Source: Nitrosopumilus sp. b1 (GTDB lineage Archaea; Thermoproteota; Nitrososphaeria; Nitrososphaerales; Nitrosopumilaceae). From it: a stretch of 64,000 nucleotides of DNA. Under the pieces are notes generated by a model. It worked only from the letters and a program-made list of their open reading frames with translations. It did no database searches and was not told the origin of the DNA. Positions 35,095 through 43,102 of this stretch are shown one piece after another (position 1 is the first letter of the stretch; each line of letters begins with the position of its first letter). Location of the stretch: NCBI RefSeq assembly GCF_014078545.1, contig NZ_MU078732.1:3638-67637 (forward strand), read 5' to 3'. Both the position numbers and the translations under genes were made by a program.

Positions 35095-35105
35095 GTTATT
35101 AAACC
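35095..35105 (-). promoter_or_regulatory. TATA box of TSP3 protein B
   Basis: Minus-strand GGTTTAATAAC, about 26-36 bp before the TTG at 35069. Same core as the promoter of protein A. Confidence 0.55.
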
Positions 35106-35207
35106 TCACTCTAAAATTTTCCACACAAAGTGGATTTTTTGAGAATTTGAAATTTTCATCAATGATATTGCGATCAGTTTAAGTAAATCAATCAGAAAAT
35201 TATCGAC

Positions 35208-36230
35208 GTGAGTTGCTCAGGAGAAATTGTTGAAGAAGAAGAGCTTATTCAGATAAAGCCAAATGTAATGCAGCAATTAAAAAAAGCAAAGTACGGAGTC
35301 TCAGATCATTCTACTGTAGAATTATGTCATTGGACAAAGAAATCATTCAAGAATGAAGGAGATTGCTACAAGCACAAGTTTTATGGAATCTCCACACATC
35401 GATGCATGGAGTTTTCTCCTGCCGGAATGCATTGTGAAAATAGATGTGTATATTGTTGGAGACCGATGGAATTTTATGATTCATTAGCAATGGAACCAGA
35501 AAAAGTTGCAGAACCAGAACAAATTCTGACAAAGTTGATGGAAGAAAGAGAAAAATTGATCATGGGATATTATGGTGATAAAAGAAATGACAAACAAAAA
35601 TTAGATGAGTCTAGATTACCAAGTCATTACGCAATTTCATTGTCTGGTGAACCAACAATGTATCCAAAATTACCAGAGTTGATCAAATATCTAAAATCAC
35701 TAAAAAGTACAAAATCAATTTTCCTAGTGACGAACGGCCAAGAGCCAAACATGATACAAAGATTAGCTGATGAGGATGCTTTACCAACACAGCTATATCT
35801 CTCAACTAATGCAGCTGATTACAATTCATTTTTGAAGATAAATCGTCCTCGGTACAATGATTCATGGGAAAGATGGAACAAAACATTAGGAATGCTAAAA
35901 CATCTAGACACTAGGACTGTTCTTAGAATAACTCTAATTCGAGATTACAATAACATCAACGAAATGATTCCTAGTTTTGCAAAAATGATTAATGAATCAA
36001 GCCCAAACTTTATAGAAATAAAGTCCTACATGCATATTGGACGCTCACGAAACAGGTTAGAACGAGACAATATGTTAGAGTTTAATGAAGTGGAACAATT
36101 TTCCAAAGAACTTGCGCGACAAAGTAAAATGTTTTCTGTAATGGATGTTAGTACCATATCAAGAATAGTAGTCTTGCAAAATATGGAACGATTCATCGAT
36201 CGATGGATACCTGCTTACCAAACCACTTAG
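35208..36230 (+). CDS. taw1: 4-demethylwyosine synthase (TYW1, radical SAM)
   Basis: Uses SAM, pyruvate and N1-methylguanosine-37 of tRNA-Phe to build the wyosine tricycle. The radical-SAM motif is C76-x3-C80-x2-C83 (CENRCVYC). N-terminal C40, C53 and C66 have the same 13-residue spacing as the ligands of the second [4Fe-4S] cluster in archaeal Taw1. Conserved THRCMEFSP and SLSGEPTMYP segments agree. The 340 residues are normal. GTG start at 35208; the surrounding AT-rich element at about 35177-35187 is a plausible TATA box. Its 3-prime end overlaps the convergent rdgB gene by 38 bp. Confidence 0.95.
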   Translation: MSCSGEIVEEEELIQIKPNVMQQLKKAKYGVSDHSTVELCHWTKKSFKNEGDCYKHKFYGISTHRCMEFSPAGMHCENRCVYCWRPMEFYDSLAMEPEKVAEPEQILTKLMEEREKLIMGYYGDKRNDKQKLDESRLPSHYAISLSGEPTMYPKLPELIKYLKSLKSTKSIFLVTNGQEPNMIQRLADEDALPTQLYLSTNAADYNSFLKINRPRYNDSWERWNKTLGMLKHLDTRTVLRITLIRDYNNINEMIPSFAKMINESSPNFIEIKSYMHIGRSRNRLERDNMLEFNEVEQFSKELARQSKMFSVMDVSTISRIVVLQNMERFIDRWIPAYQTT

Positions 36231-36759
36231 CAAATTTTTCTAATGATTTGTGTCTATGGGATAAAACATTTTTATTTTCAAGCTGCGCAAATGTTTTTGT
36301 TTCTCCCTCTGGAATAAAGATTGGATCATAACCCCATCCATTTCCTAATGCTTTTTGTGAAATTTTCCCTAAAATGGTTCCTTCAAATATTTTTGACGAG
36401 TTTTTTTCATCACTAAAAGATATGATAGAAGTAAATTTTGCTCTCAGATCCGAACTTACTAGTCGAAGAATTCCTTTGTTTCCAATTGTTTTAAAGACAT
36501 ATGATGAGTATGGACCTGGAAATCCATTTAATGCATCAATAAAAAGTCCATCATCTTCTATTATGACTGGACATTTACATTTTGAAAATGCGTTTTGTGA
36601 TTTATGTGATGCAATTTTTTTTAATGAATCAGATTGTATTTCTTCTAATTCACATTTGTAAAATCCCAAGGCAATGTTAAAAGTTGTAAGGATCTCTTTT
36701 GCTTCATTGTATTTGTTTTTATTTGAAGATGCAAACATCAAATCATACGACTGTCGCAT
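36193..36759 (-). CDS. rdgB: XTP/dITP diphosphatase (Ham1/RdgB family)
   Basis: Hydrolyses non-canonical purine nucleotides (XTP, dITP, ITP) to keep them out of nucleic acids. The N-terminal ASSNKNKYNEAKEIL motif, the catalytic EDDGLFIDALNGFPGPYSSYV motif, GWGYDPIFIPEG and the C-terminal LSHRHKSLEKF are all present. The 188 residues are normal. ATG 36759 overlaps the end of bud32 by 17 bp, so the two are co-translated. The convergent taw1 overlap of 38 bp is unusually long. Confidence 0.95.
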   Translation of the reverse strand: MRQSYDLMFASSNKNKYNEAKEILTTFNIALGFYKCELEEIQSDSLKKIASHKSQNAFSKCKCPVIIEDDGLFIDALNGFPGPYSSYVFKTIGNKGILRLVSSDLRAKFTSIISFSDEKNSSKIFEGTILGKISQKALGNGWGYDPIFIPEGETKTFAQLENKNVLSHRHKSLEKFAKWFGKQVSIDR

Positions 36760-37378
36760 ATCTACCTCGGCTCTCTATTACTGAAACTAGATGAATAATT
36801 TTACTAAATCGCGAAGCACCCATAGTATTTTTGTATCCAGATAAGAAATTTTTCCATGCAGAATCAATTACTTTTGCATGAGCGCTGTTTAGAATTTCCT
36901 TAAACAGCCTAAGATCTACAGCATGATCTTCTGGTTTTTCTGTTTTAATTGATAATCCAAAATCAATAAGAAAAATTTTCTTCTTAAAATAAATAAAATT
37001 AGAGGTAGTTAGATCACCATGCATTATACCATTAATATGTAAAATTCCTACAATCTTCCCAATTTGCTTGCACTTTTCAACTATCAATTTAGGTGGAAGT
37101 TGACCAATGGTCTTTCCATCAATAAATTGCATCAAAATGCTAAACTGACTAAGATTTACCTGATAGATTAATGGTGTAGACACACCAAATTCTTTGACTT
37201 TGGAGATTATTTCTGCCTCATGAATTGTTCTTTGTTTTCTAATTTTTTCATCAAGCTGTGTAATTCTATAGTCTTTTTTCTTACGAATTTTGAGTATTGA
37301 TTTTTTTTCATTCCATTTGGTAAGAAAAAGGTCCCCCTCGGCTCCTTTTTTGAGTAATTTCATTAAAATTATATCCAT
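36743..37378 (-). CDS. bud32: KEOPS kinase/ATPase Bud32
   Basis: Atypical small protein kinase (211 residues) that supports Kae1 in making tRNA t6A37. The N-lobe has GAEGDLFLTKW with K around 25-30 and RKKKDYR. The C-lobe has HGDLTTSNFIYF (catalytic loop) and LIDFGLS (metal-binding DFG). The short length and EDHAVDLRLFKE segment are typical for Bud32. It is followed by rdgB. The kae1 gene lies on the same strand 343 bp upstream of it, with one small gene on the other strand between. In some archaea the two are fused. Confidence 0.94.
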   Translation of the reverse strand: MDIILMKLLKKGAEGDLFLTKWNEKKSILKIRKKKDYRITQLDEKIRKQRTIHEAEIISKVKEFGVSTPLIYQVNLSQFSILMQFIDGKTIGQLPPKLIVEKCKQIGKIVGILHINGIMHGDLTTSNFIYFKKKIFLIDFGLSIKTEKPEDHAVDLRLFKEILNSAHAKVIDSAWKNFLSGYKNTMGASRFSKIIHLVSVIESRGRYATVV

Positions 37379-37400
37379 AAGATGTGATTAAAAGCTAATT

Positions 37401-37727
37401 ATGGAAAGTGATGAAAAAAAAATCAGGCAAGAAGATTGCAGCGAGGATGGATTTGGTCCAGGAATTCTTACTATTACAAACAAAAGAATTGCATTTGATA
37501 AAACTAGGGGAAGAATAATGGACTTTTCAAAGAAATTTGGAGATACTGTAATTGATGTGCCACTCGTAAAAATAAAAAAAGTGTGGAAGGAAGGATTACT
37601 TATGAAAAAAGTATGTTTTTCAGTAGAAACCGAAGATGGAGAAAAGTCTTACAAATTTGGTGTTTTCAGTAACGGTAGTTGGTTAGAAACATTTCAAGAT
37701 GCCATTGAAGAAGCGAAAAATCAGTAA
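37401..37727 (+). CDS. PH/GRAM-like domain hypothetical protein
   Basis: 108-residue soluble protein. The order of beta strands (GPGILTITNKRIAFDKTRG, then a conserved I-x-x-V-P-L-x-K-I-K-K-V-W pattern, then KKVCFSVETEDG and a C-terminal helix SWLETFQDAIEEAKN) matches the bacterial PH/GRAM domain pattern. The ITNKRIAF piece is the usual hallmark. Such domains bind phosphoinositides or proteins in other organisms; nothing specific is known here. It sits between bud32 and kae1 on the opposite strand and overlaps the kae1 end by 7 bp. Confidence 0.7.
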   Translation: MESDEKKIRQEDCSEDGFGPGILTITNKRIAFDKTRGRIMDFSKKFGDTVIDVPLVKIKKVWKEGLLMKKVCFSVETEDGEKSYKFGVFSNGSWLETFQDAIEEAKNQ

Positions 37728-38704
37728 CTGATTTCTACAGAGTCTAATCGCCATGACTGCCTAACAAAGGTTTCATCTAATTTTGCGCCACTCTTAGTTG
37801 TTGATTCAAGTAGACCAGTCCAAGCTATTTGTGAGCCACAGTCCCCAGCATATTCCAATGGCACAACAAAAAATTTACAATGTTGTCGTTTGCAAACTTG
37901 ATGAAGCATTTGTGAGAGTCGCTTATTTGCAGCTACACCACCGACGACCATTAGCTCTTTTTTCTGTGTAAATGCCAAAGCGCGCTCTACTGCTTCAGAT
38001 ATCATTGCAAACGCAGTTTCCTGTAATGAAAAGCATGCAATTTCTTTTCCTTTAGGGATTAGAGACTTTGTTGCAGATAATAATCCAGAAAAAGAAACAT
38101 CATTTCCTTTGACAGAATAAGGTAGTGATGCATACAAGTTTGTCTGAAGAGCCAGTGATTCAATTTGTTTTCCACATGGTGATGAAAATCCCAGTGAACG
38201 ACCAAATTGGTCTAATAGCTGTCCCAACGTAATGTCAAGTGTTTCACCAAATACGCGCCACTTACCATATGTCAATGCAAGCAACATTGTATGTCCACCA
38301 GAAACTAATAGTACCAATGGATTTTTAGATCCGGTTAATAGCTTTCCTAGCTCAATGTGTCCTAGTGCATGATTAACAGGATAAATTGGAATTTTGTAAT
38401 ATGATGCTAGGGAACGTGCAACTATTGCACCAACACGTAGACATGGTCCTAGTCCAGGCCCTGCAGCATATGCAATGATATCTAAATCAGAAATTGATAC
38501 GTCTGCTTTTTGTAATGCTTCTTGTAAAACCTGTGCGCTATTTTCAATGTGATGTCTAGATGCTTCGCGAGGATGTATGCCTGCACCTTCCGGTGGCCTA
38601 TAGATCTTTCTGATATCAGAGAGAATTTTTCCTTTTTTATTATTTTTTTCAAGAACTGCACAAGAAAATGTGTGTGCAGTGCTTTCAACGCCTAAACATA
38701 ACAT
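37721..38704 (-). CDS. kae1: tRNA N6-threonylcarbamoyladenosine synthase Kae1
   Basis: Catalytic KEOPS subunit (TsaD/Kae1/OSGEP) that transfers threonylcarbamoyl to A37 of ANN-decoding tRNAs. ASKHA fold: LGVESTAHTFS start, HPREASRHH metal-binding histidines, YAAGPGLGPCLRVG, VSGGHTML, and GGVAANKRL. The 327 residues are normal. ATG 38704. It begins 2 bp after the YchF-like gene upstream, so an operon of ychF-kae1 is likely, with bud32-rdgB further downstream. Confidence 0.96.
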   Translation of the reverse strand: MLCLGVESTAHTFSCAVLEKNNKKGKILSDIRKIYRPPEGAGIHPREASRHHIENSAQVLQEALQKADVSISDLDIIAYAAGPGLGPCLRVGAIVARSLASYYKIPIYPVNHALGHIELGKLLTGSKNPLVLLVSGGHTMLLALTYGKWRVFGETLDITLGQLLDQFGRSLGFSSPCGKQIESLALQTNLYASLPYSVKGNDVSFSGLLSATKSLIPKGKEIACFSLQETAFAMISEAVERALAFTQKKELMVVGGVAANKRLSQMLHQVCKRQHCKFFVVPLEYAGDCGSQIAWTGLLESTTKSGAKLDETFVRQSWRLDSVEISY

Positions 38705-38705
38705 G

Positions 38706-39893
38706 TTATCCTCTACTCATACTTGAAACAATCTTGATTACATCTCCATTTTTTAATTTATGATCAGCACCAATTCGTTGTTTTGTTTTACAGTCAATGG
38801 CATGAAGGAATCCTTTTGCGATATCAGCATGAATGATCTTTGCTAATTCCTTTGCAGTTGAATCAAGTGGTAAAAGTTTTGCATCTGGGAAAATTTTGCC
38901 GTCTTTGTTTGTAAATTTGGTTTCATCCTCTACAGGATACACTACGATAAATTTTAAGAGATCAAAAACAGTTTTGTTTAGTGCAGATTGTATACCAGTT
39001 GTAGTGATCTTTTCTAATACAGACGAAACTAGATCTAATGCCTTTTTTTGCTGAGGATTTAGTGAGTTTTCTTTTATTGTGAATTTCTCACTGCCTGCAA
39101 CGTATTCAATCATTCCAGATTTGGAGGCCTTTCTTAGTAAGAGCTCAGATTCAGCACTACAAGGAATAACAATTGTGTCCTGAATTTTTTTTATGATGGA
39201 TAAATCTTTACACAAATCGGCCTTGTTGGCTGCAATCAAGATTGGTTTTGTAATTTTACGCAGTTCTTTGGCAAAATTATAAAGATCATCATCATTCCAT
39301 TCTGAGACTTTTTTTGTTTGCAGTCCTGTGTGTTGCAAAACAGACTGCACTTGGAAATCCTTTATTCCAAGTCCACTAAAGCGTTTTGTAATACCCTCGA
39401 CAAGCTTTGTAGTTTTTTGTTCTATCTCCTTTGAAATTTTTTGCCATTCTCGTTTTAGGATTTGATTAAACCATTGTACAAATTCCTCTTCTACAAACTT
39501 GACATCTTCAAGAGGATCATGACTGCCAACACTGACAGGTTGGCCTTGAATGTCTGTTGTTCCAGCAATGTCAACAACATGAATTAACGCATCTGCTTGT
39601 CTTGCATCATCTAAGAACTGATTTCCTAATCCTTTTCCTTTGTGTGCATCTGGAACCAAACCAGCTATATCAATTAATTTTACTGGAACAAATCGCGTTC
39701 CATTAATACAGAATTGACTATTATGAGAAATTCCAAAGTGCTTACATGCACAATCAGTTTTGATGTGTGTCACCCCAACATTTGGCTCAATGGTGGTGAA
39801 TGGAAAGTTACCAATTGGGACAGATGTTTCAGTAGCTGCTGAAAAAAATGTTGATTTTCCAACGTTTGCTTTTCCCAACAGCCCAATTTGCAT
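38706..39893 (-). CDS. YchF/OLA1-family GTPase-like ATPase
   Basis: Obg-family P-loop NTPase with a C-terminal TGS domain. G1 is GKANVGKST (residues 7-15), G3 is DIAGLVPDAHKGKGLGNQF, NKAD is G4, and the TGS portion covers the last ~85 residues (LKNGDVIKIVSSMSRG). The usual OLA1 bulk between P-loop and G3 carries a cysteine pair (CACKHF). The family binds ATP as well as GTP and interacts with ribosomes. The 395 residues are normal. It starts the minus-strand run ahead of kae1. Confidence 0.92.
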   Translation of the reverse strand: MQIGLLGKANVGKSTFFSAATETSVPIGNFPFTTIEPNVGVTHIKTDCACKHFGISHNSQFCINGTRFVPVKLIDIAGLVPDAHKGKGLGNQFLDDARQADALIHVVDIAGTTDIQGQPVSVGSHDPLEDVKFVEEEFVQWFNQILKREWQKISKEIEQKTTKLVEGITKRFSGLGIKDFQVQSVLQHTGLQTKKVSEWNDDDLYNFAKELRKITKPILIAANKADLCKDLSIIKKIQDTIVIPCSAESELLLRKASKSGMIEYVAGSEKFTIKENSLNPQQKKALDLVSSVLEKITTTGIQSALNKTVFDLLKFIVVYPVEDETKFTNKDGKIFPDAKLLPLDSTAKELAKIIHADIAKGFLHAIDCKTKQRIGADHKLKNGDVIKIVSSMSRG

Positions 39894-39965
39894 GGAAAAT
39901 CAAAATCAGATTATACATATTAGTATTGCAGCAATGATTTAATCTAGATTCTTTTCTGATAGAAT

Positions 39966-40517
39966 ATGTCGCTAGTAATTACAGGAAATCCTGGAGTTGG
40001 AAAACACACCATAGCAAATATAATTGCAACAAAATTAAATTCTGAAATTTGTGATATTAACAAAATTGCTTTAGAATCAAATTTTTATGAAAAAAATAAT
40101 GGTGTGATTGATGTAGATGTAAAAAAAATCAAGCGTTACTTGAAGAAAAAAGTTTTGAAAAATTCAATTACAGTTGGCCATTTGGCGCCATATGTGTTAT
40201 CAAAGGATCAAGTAAGTAAAGTAATCATTTTAAGAAAAAACCCATACAAACTCAATTCAATTTATAAAAAAAGAAGATATTCAAAAAAGAAATCTATAGA
40301 GAATCTTGATAGTGAAATTTTAGGAATCATAGCTTATGATTCCATGAAAGAATTTGGAAAAACAAAATGCATCCAAATTGATACCACTAATAAGACAATT
40401 AAAAAAACGGTTCAGGACGTAATGAAAGCAGCAAATGGAAATAAAAAAAGCGATAATGTTGACTGGCTCAGTCTAATAGCAGATAAAGATCATTTAAAAA
40501 AATTCTTTTCCTACTGA
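39966..40517 (+). CDS. Adenylate kinase 6/Fap7-like P-loop NTPase
   Basis: 183-residue P-loop kinase whose opening LVITGNPGVGKHTIA (Walker A GNPGVGKHT, residues 7-15) and following DINKIA segment resemble AK6/Fap7, known to act in the last steps of small-subunit assembly. The GKHT form (His before Thr) is unusual next to the common GKTT. The GHLAPYVLSKDQVSKVIILR and RRYSKKKSIENLDSEILG segments fit the lid/CORE of this family. It is short of a clean NMP-binding domain. It lies upstream of tgtA on the same strand. Confidence 0.8.
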   Translation: MSLVITGNPGVGKHTIANIIATKLNSEICDINKIALESNFYEKNNGVIDVDVKKIKRYLKKKVLKNSITVGHLAPYVLSKDQVSKVIILRKNPYKLNSIYKKRRYSKKKSIENLDSEILGIIAYDSMKEFGKTKCIQIDTTNKTIKKTVQDVMKAANGNKKSDNVDWLSLIADKDHLKKFFSY

Positions 40518-40550
40518 TTTAATAATGAATCAAATATTTGGTATCTTACA

Positions 40551-42062
40551 TTGTTTGAAATAATAAAAAGTGATCTTGCTGCAAGAATTGGGATACTACA
40601 GACAAATCACGGAAAGATTGAGACGCCGGCATTTGTTCCTGTAATTCATCCTGTAAAACAATCTATTCCAGCAAAAAAATTTCGTGAGCTTGGTTTTGAT
40701 CTTGTAATAACTAATGCATACATTACAAAAAATAATTATGGAGAGGAAGCCATCCAAAGAGGAATTCACGACATAATTGGTTTTGATGGTTCAGTAATGA
40801 CTGATTCAGGAGGGTATCAAGTTCTTGAATACGGAAAGGTCAAAGTTTCACATGAAGAGATGGCAAAATTTGAGACTGGAATCAAAACAGACATTGCAAT
40901 TCCTTTGGACAAGCCAACAGGATTTGGATTACCAAAGAAGCTTGCCTTAGATTATGTCAAACACACACTTGATGTATCAAAGAAAACATTAGAGTCAAGT
41001 GAGGATAACGGGCAAATTTGGGTTGGCCCAATTCAAGGAGGAGAGCATTTTGATTTGGTGAAAAAATCAACTCAAGCACTTGTAAACCAGGGATTTGAAA
41101 TGCTTGCACTTGGAAGTCCAGTTGAATTTATGGAATCATATGAGTACAAGCTACTAGCAGAGATGATTGTGGCTGCAAAAAAGCAGATTCCTCCTTCTAT
41201 TCCACTACATCTTTTTGGCGCCGGACATCCACTGACAATTCCCTTTGCGGTGGCACTTGGTTGCGATACATTTGATTCTGCCTCTTACATGCTATATGCA
41301 AAACAAGATAGATACATTACAGAGGATGGCACTCGTCATCTTACAGAGATAAAGCAATTTTCATGCAACTGTGAGGTATGCTCTAAATTTTTGCCTAGTG
41401 AGTTGTCGGGTTTATCCTATGAAGACAAGAAGAACAATCTTGCATTGCATAATTTGTATGCAATAAAATCTGAAGTAGAGAGGGTCAAAGAGTCAATTCA
41501 TGAAGGCAGATTGTGGGAATATGTCATAAAAAAGGCACGTGCACATCCAAAACTCTTTGAGACTATTGATGTTTTTACCCATAATGCAAAATATTTCATT
41601 AAAACAACTCCCAAATTCAAAGAAAAGGCAATCTTTCTATTTTCAAAAGAAGACCAGTTTAGACCAGAGATTCAATCATTTCATAATATAGTTAGAAAGT
41701 TTAGAACCAAAAACAAGACATTAGTAATTTTCAAAGAGACTAAACTAAAGCCAGCGTATTTGTCATCAGAATACAAAAGACTGGAAAATAAATTCAAAGA
41801 TGTTGATTTGGTGCAGTTTTGCATCTACAATCCATTTTTGGGATTGGTTCCAATTGAGATTTCAGATATGTTTCCTGCATCTCATTATGTAATGGCAGAT
41901 AAAAAAAGGGACTCAAAAGACTATACAGAATTTGGAAAGACATGGGAAGTATTCTTTGCAAAAAATAATTTTTCTAGTGTTTACTTTGATAGAGAAGATG
42001 AATTTTTAGTATTCTTTGCAAAAAAGATACCAAGATCAGCTAGAAAAAAATCTCTAAATTAA
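40551..42062 (+). CDS. tgtA: Archaeosine tRNA-guanine transglycosylase
   Basis: Exchanges guanine-15 of archaeal tRNA for preQ0, the first step of archaeosine formation. Catalytic core features: TDSGGYQ with the nucleophile region, GGEHFDLV, HLFGAGHP, DTFDSASYMLYA, and the zinc site CNCEVCSKF with a nearby His. The C-terminal ~150 residues correspond to the first part of the archaeal C-terminal domains. At 503 residues it lacks the full PUA-containing length of the longest archaeal forms, so that part may be encoded elsewhere. TTG start 33 bp after the AK6-like gene. Confidence 0.94.
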   Translation: MFEIIKSDLAARIGILQTNHGKIETPAFVPVIHPVKQSIPAKKFRELGFDLVITNAYITKNNYGEEAIQRGIHDIIGFDGSVMTDSGGYQVLEYGKVKVSHEEMAKFETGIKTDIAIPLDKPTGFGLPKKLALDYVKHTLDVSKKTLESSEDNGQIWVGPIQGGEHFDLVKKSTQALVNQGFEMLALGSPVEFMESYEYKLLAEMIVAAKKQIPPSIPLHLFGAGHPLTIPFAVALGCDTFDSASYMLYAKQDRYITEDGTRHLTEIKQFSCNCEVCSKFLPSELSGLSYEDKKNNLALHNLYAIKSEVERVKESIHEGRLWEYVIKKARAHPKLFETIDVFTHNAKYFIKTTPKFKEKAIFLFSKEDQFRPEIQSFHNIVRKFRTKNKTLVIFKETKLKPAYLSSEYKRLENKFKDVDLVQFCIYNPFLGLVPIEISDMFPASHYVMADKKRDSKDYTEFGKTWEVFFAKNNFSSVYFDREDEFLVFFAKKIPRSARKKSLN

Positions 42063-42074
42063 AAAAGAAAAAAG
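42061..42074 (-). terminator. Oligo-T terminator downstream of the ferredoxin gene
   Basis: Read on the minus strand, T-runs (TTTTTTCTTTTTT) follow the ferredoxin stop at 42094 by about 20 bp. This is the usual archaeal intrinsic stop. It also overlaps the end of tgtA. Confidence 0.45.
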
Positions 42075-42093
42075 TGTACGAAAGATACCGCGC

Positions 42094-42396
42094 TTATAGA
42101 GCGGCGTCTTCTGCCCATCCTTTGATGAAAACTCCGTTCTTGTGAAGAGGTACAGGCTGTCCTGCAGTGTAATTCATTGGTCTCATCCAGAAGATTGATT
42201 TTGTTGGGCAAACCCCAATGCATGCACCGTCTGAGATGCATCTCTCTGGATAGAAAACAAATGCTTTACCTCTCTTCCAACCTTCAACAGGTTTTACACG
42301 AAGTACATCTGGGCCAAGAGAAGTACAGATTTCAACACATAGTGCGCATCCGATACATCTCTGTTCATCGATGTCTGGAAGTATTGCTATTGGCAT
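42094..42396 (-). CDS. Ferredoxin with one Cys-to-Asp ligand change
   Basis: 100-residue bacterial-type two-cluster ferredoxin. The first motif is intact, C14-x2-C17-x2-C20-x3-C24. The second is C53-x2-D56-x2-C59-x3-C63-P, with Asp in place of the second Cys. The loop between motifs (about 28 residues) is longer than in clostridial ferredoxins. The cluster bound by motif two could be [3Fe-4S], as in 7Fe ferredoxins, or [4Fe-4S] with an Asp ligand as in Pyrococcus. It has its own TATA element at 42429-42440 and a single ATG start. Partner enzymes are not visible. Confidence 0.92.
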   Translation of the reverse strand: MPIAILPDIDEQRCIGCALCVEICTSLGPDVLRVKPVEGWKRGKAFVFYPERCISDGACIGVCPTKSIFWMRPMNYTAGQPVPLHKNGVFIKGWAEDAAL

Positions 42397-42428
42397 TTAT
42401 TTCACTTATTTTGATCAGTGCTCAGTTA

Positions 42429-42440
42429 CTATTTAAACCA
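42429..42440 (-). promoter_or_regulatory. TATA box of the ferredoxin gene
   Basis: Minus-strand GGTTTAAATAGT, about 33-44 bp before ATG 42396. Strong match to the archaeal TATA consensus; implies a 5-prime leader of about 10 nt. Confidence 0.6.
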
Positions 42441-42521
42441 TAATCGAAATCCATAACAGGGTTATAGCTATTTTGTGATCGCGTTTTGAAATTTTATTAG
42501 TTTTAGCTAATACTAGTTTGC

Positions 42522-42725
42522 ATGAGGAGTTTTGATCAGTGGTTCAATAGTTTACCAGATGAAGCAAAGGAGATGATTCCATTGAATGAAAAACCACATC
42601 TCAATTTGATAAACTATCTTTGGGTGAATAATATTTTGGGAAGTAAAGAATCATCGTCTATTCCAACAGTAGAGGATCTATTAAGTTGGATAACAGACGG
42701 AGAAATTGAAGCAAAACGCGGATAA
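42522..42725 (+). CDS. Small acidic protein, paralogue 1
   Basis: 67 residues, starting MRSFDQWFNSLP and ending ITDGEIEAKRG. It aligns end to end with the 70-residue protein at 42778-42990: a common SF-x-x-W-x-N start, an LxLxNxxWxxN middle, an LLxWxTxGxIxAxR end and a similar run of Trp positions. It is soluble, without Cys or motif. I cannot assign a function; small, Trp-rich helical proteins of this type could be adaptors or regulators. ATG start; the next gene is convergent and 52 bp away. Confidence 0.75.
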   Translation: MRSFDQWFNSLPDEAKEMIPLNEKPHLNLINYLWVNNILGSKESSSIPTVEDLLSWITDGEIEAKRG

Positions 42726-42727
42726 TC

Positions 42728-42777
42728 TTTTTAAAAAATATCTAAAAAACAAAAGAAAAGAACGTGAAGTTCACGTT
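42728..42777 (-). terminator. Hairpin plus oligo-T terminator for small protein 2
   Basis: AACGTGAA-G-TTCACGTT is a perfect 8-1-8 inverted repeat at 42761-42777. It directly abuts the stop codon of the minus-strand gene (42778). It is followed on the minus strand by T-runs through about 42728. It lies between two convergent paralogues and may terminate both. Confidence 0.65.
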
Positions 42778-42990
42778 TTACTTTCTCATTGCGTCGATTT
42801 GGCCTGAGGTAACCCAGTCCAAAAGTTCTGCGGATGAAGGATTTAGGTCTGCCTTTTTGTCCATAAGGTTCTTTACCCAAATCCAGTTAATTTGGTTTAG
42901 AAGTGGTTTATTGTTCTCATCGCCAGCACGTACTTTTGCTACGAATGCTGGGTCTTGTTGATTTAACCATTCTTGAAAGCTTCTTCCCAT
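42778..42990 (-). CDS. Small acidic protein, paralogue 2
   Basis: 70 residues, MGRSFQEWLNQQD... to ...ASGQIDAMRK-like end. It is clearly homologous to the gene at 42522-42725: the W, N-x-x-W-x-x-N and LLDWVTSGQI segments are shared. Its stop abuts a perfect inverted repeat. The two copies lie convergently, so they did not arise by a simple direct tandem duplication; one was inverted. Function unknown. Confidence 0.75.
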   Translation of the reverse strand: MGRSFQEWLNQQDPAFVAKVRAGDENNKPLLNQINWIWVKNLMDKKADLNPSSAELLDWVTSGQIDAMRK

Positions 42991-43102
42991 GGGGATCGGA
43001 TCTTAGCTTGCACTAATTAAAGCTTTTGAAGATTACATCCATAATGGAATGATCGGAATCAAATCAACAAGACTTTAAGGTGGATGTTTTAGCAATTGAC
43101 TC

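Noticed and set aside
42059-42241. A 60-codon minus-strand frame at the end of tgtA
   Set aside because: Overlaps the ferredoxin gene in another frame and the tgtA 3-prime end; no conserved features.
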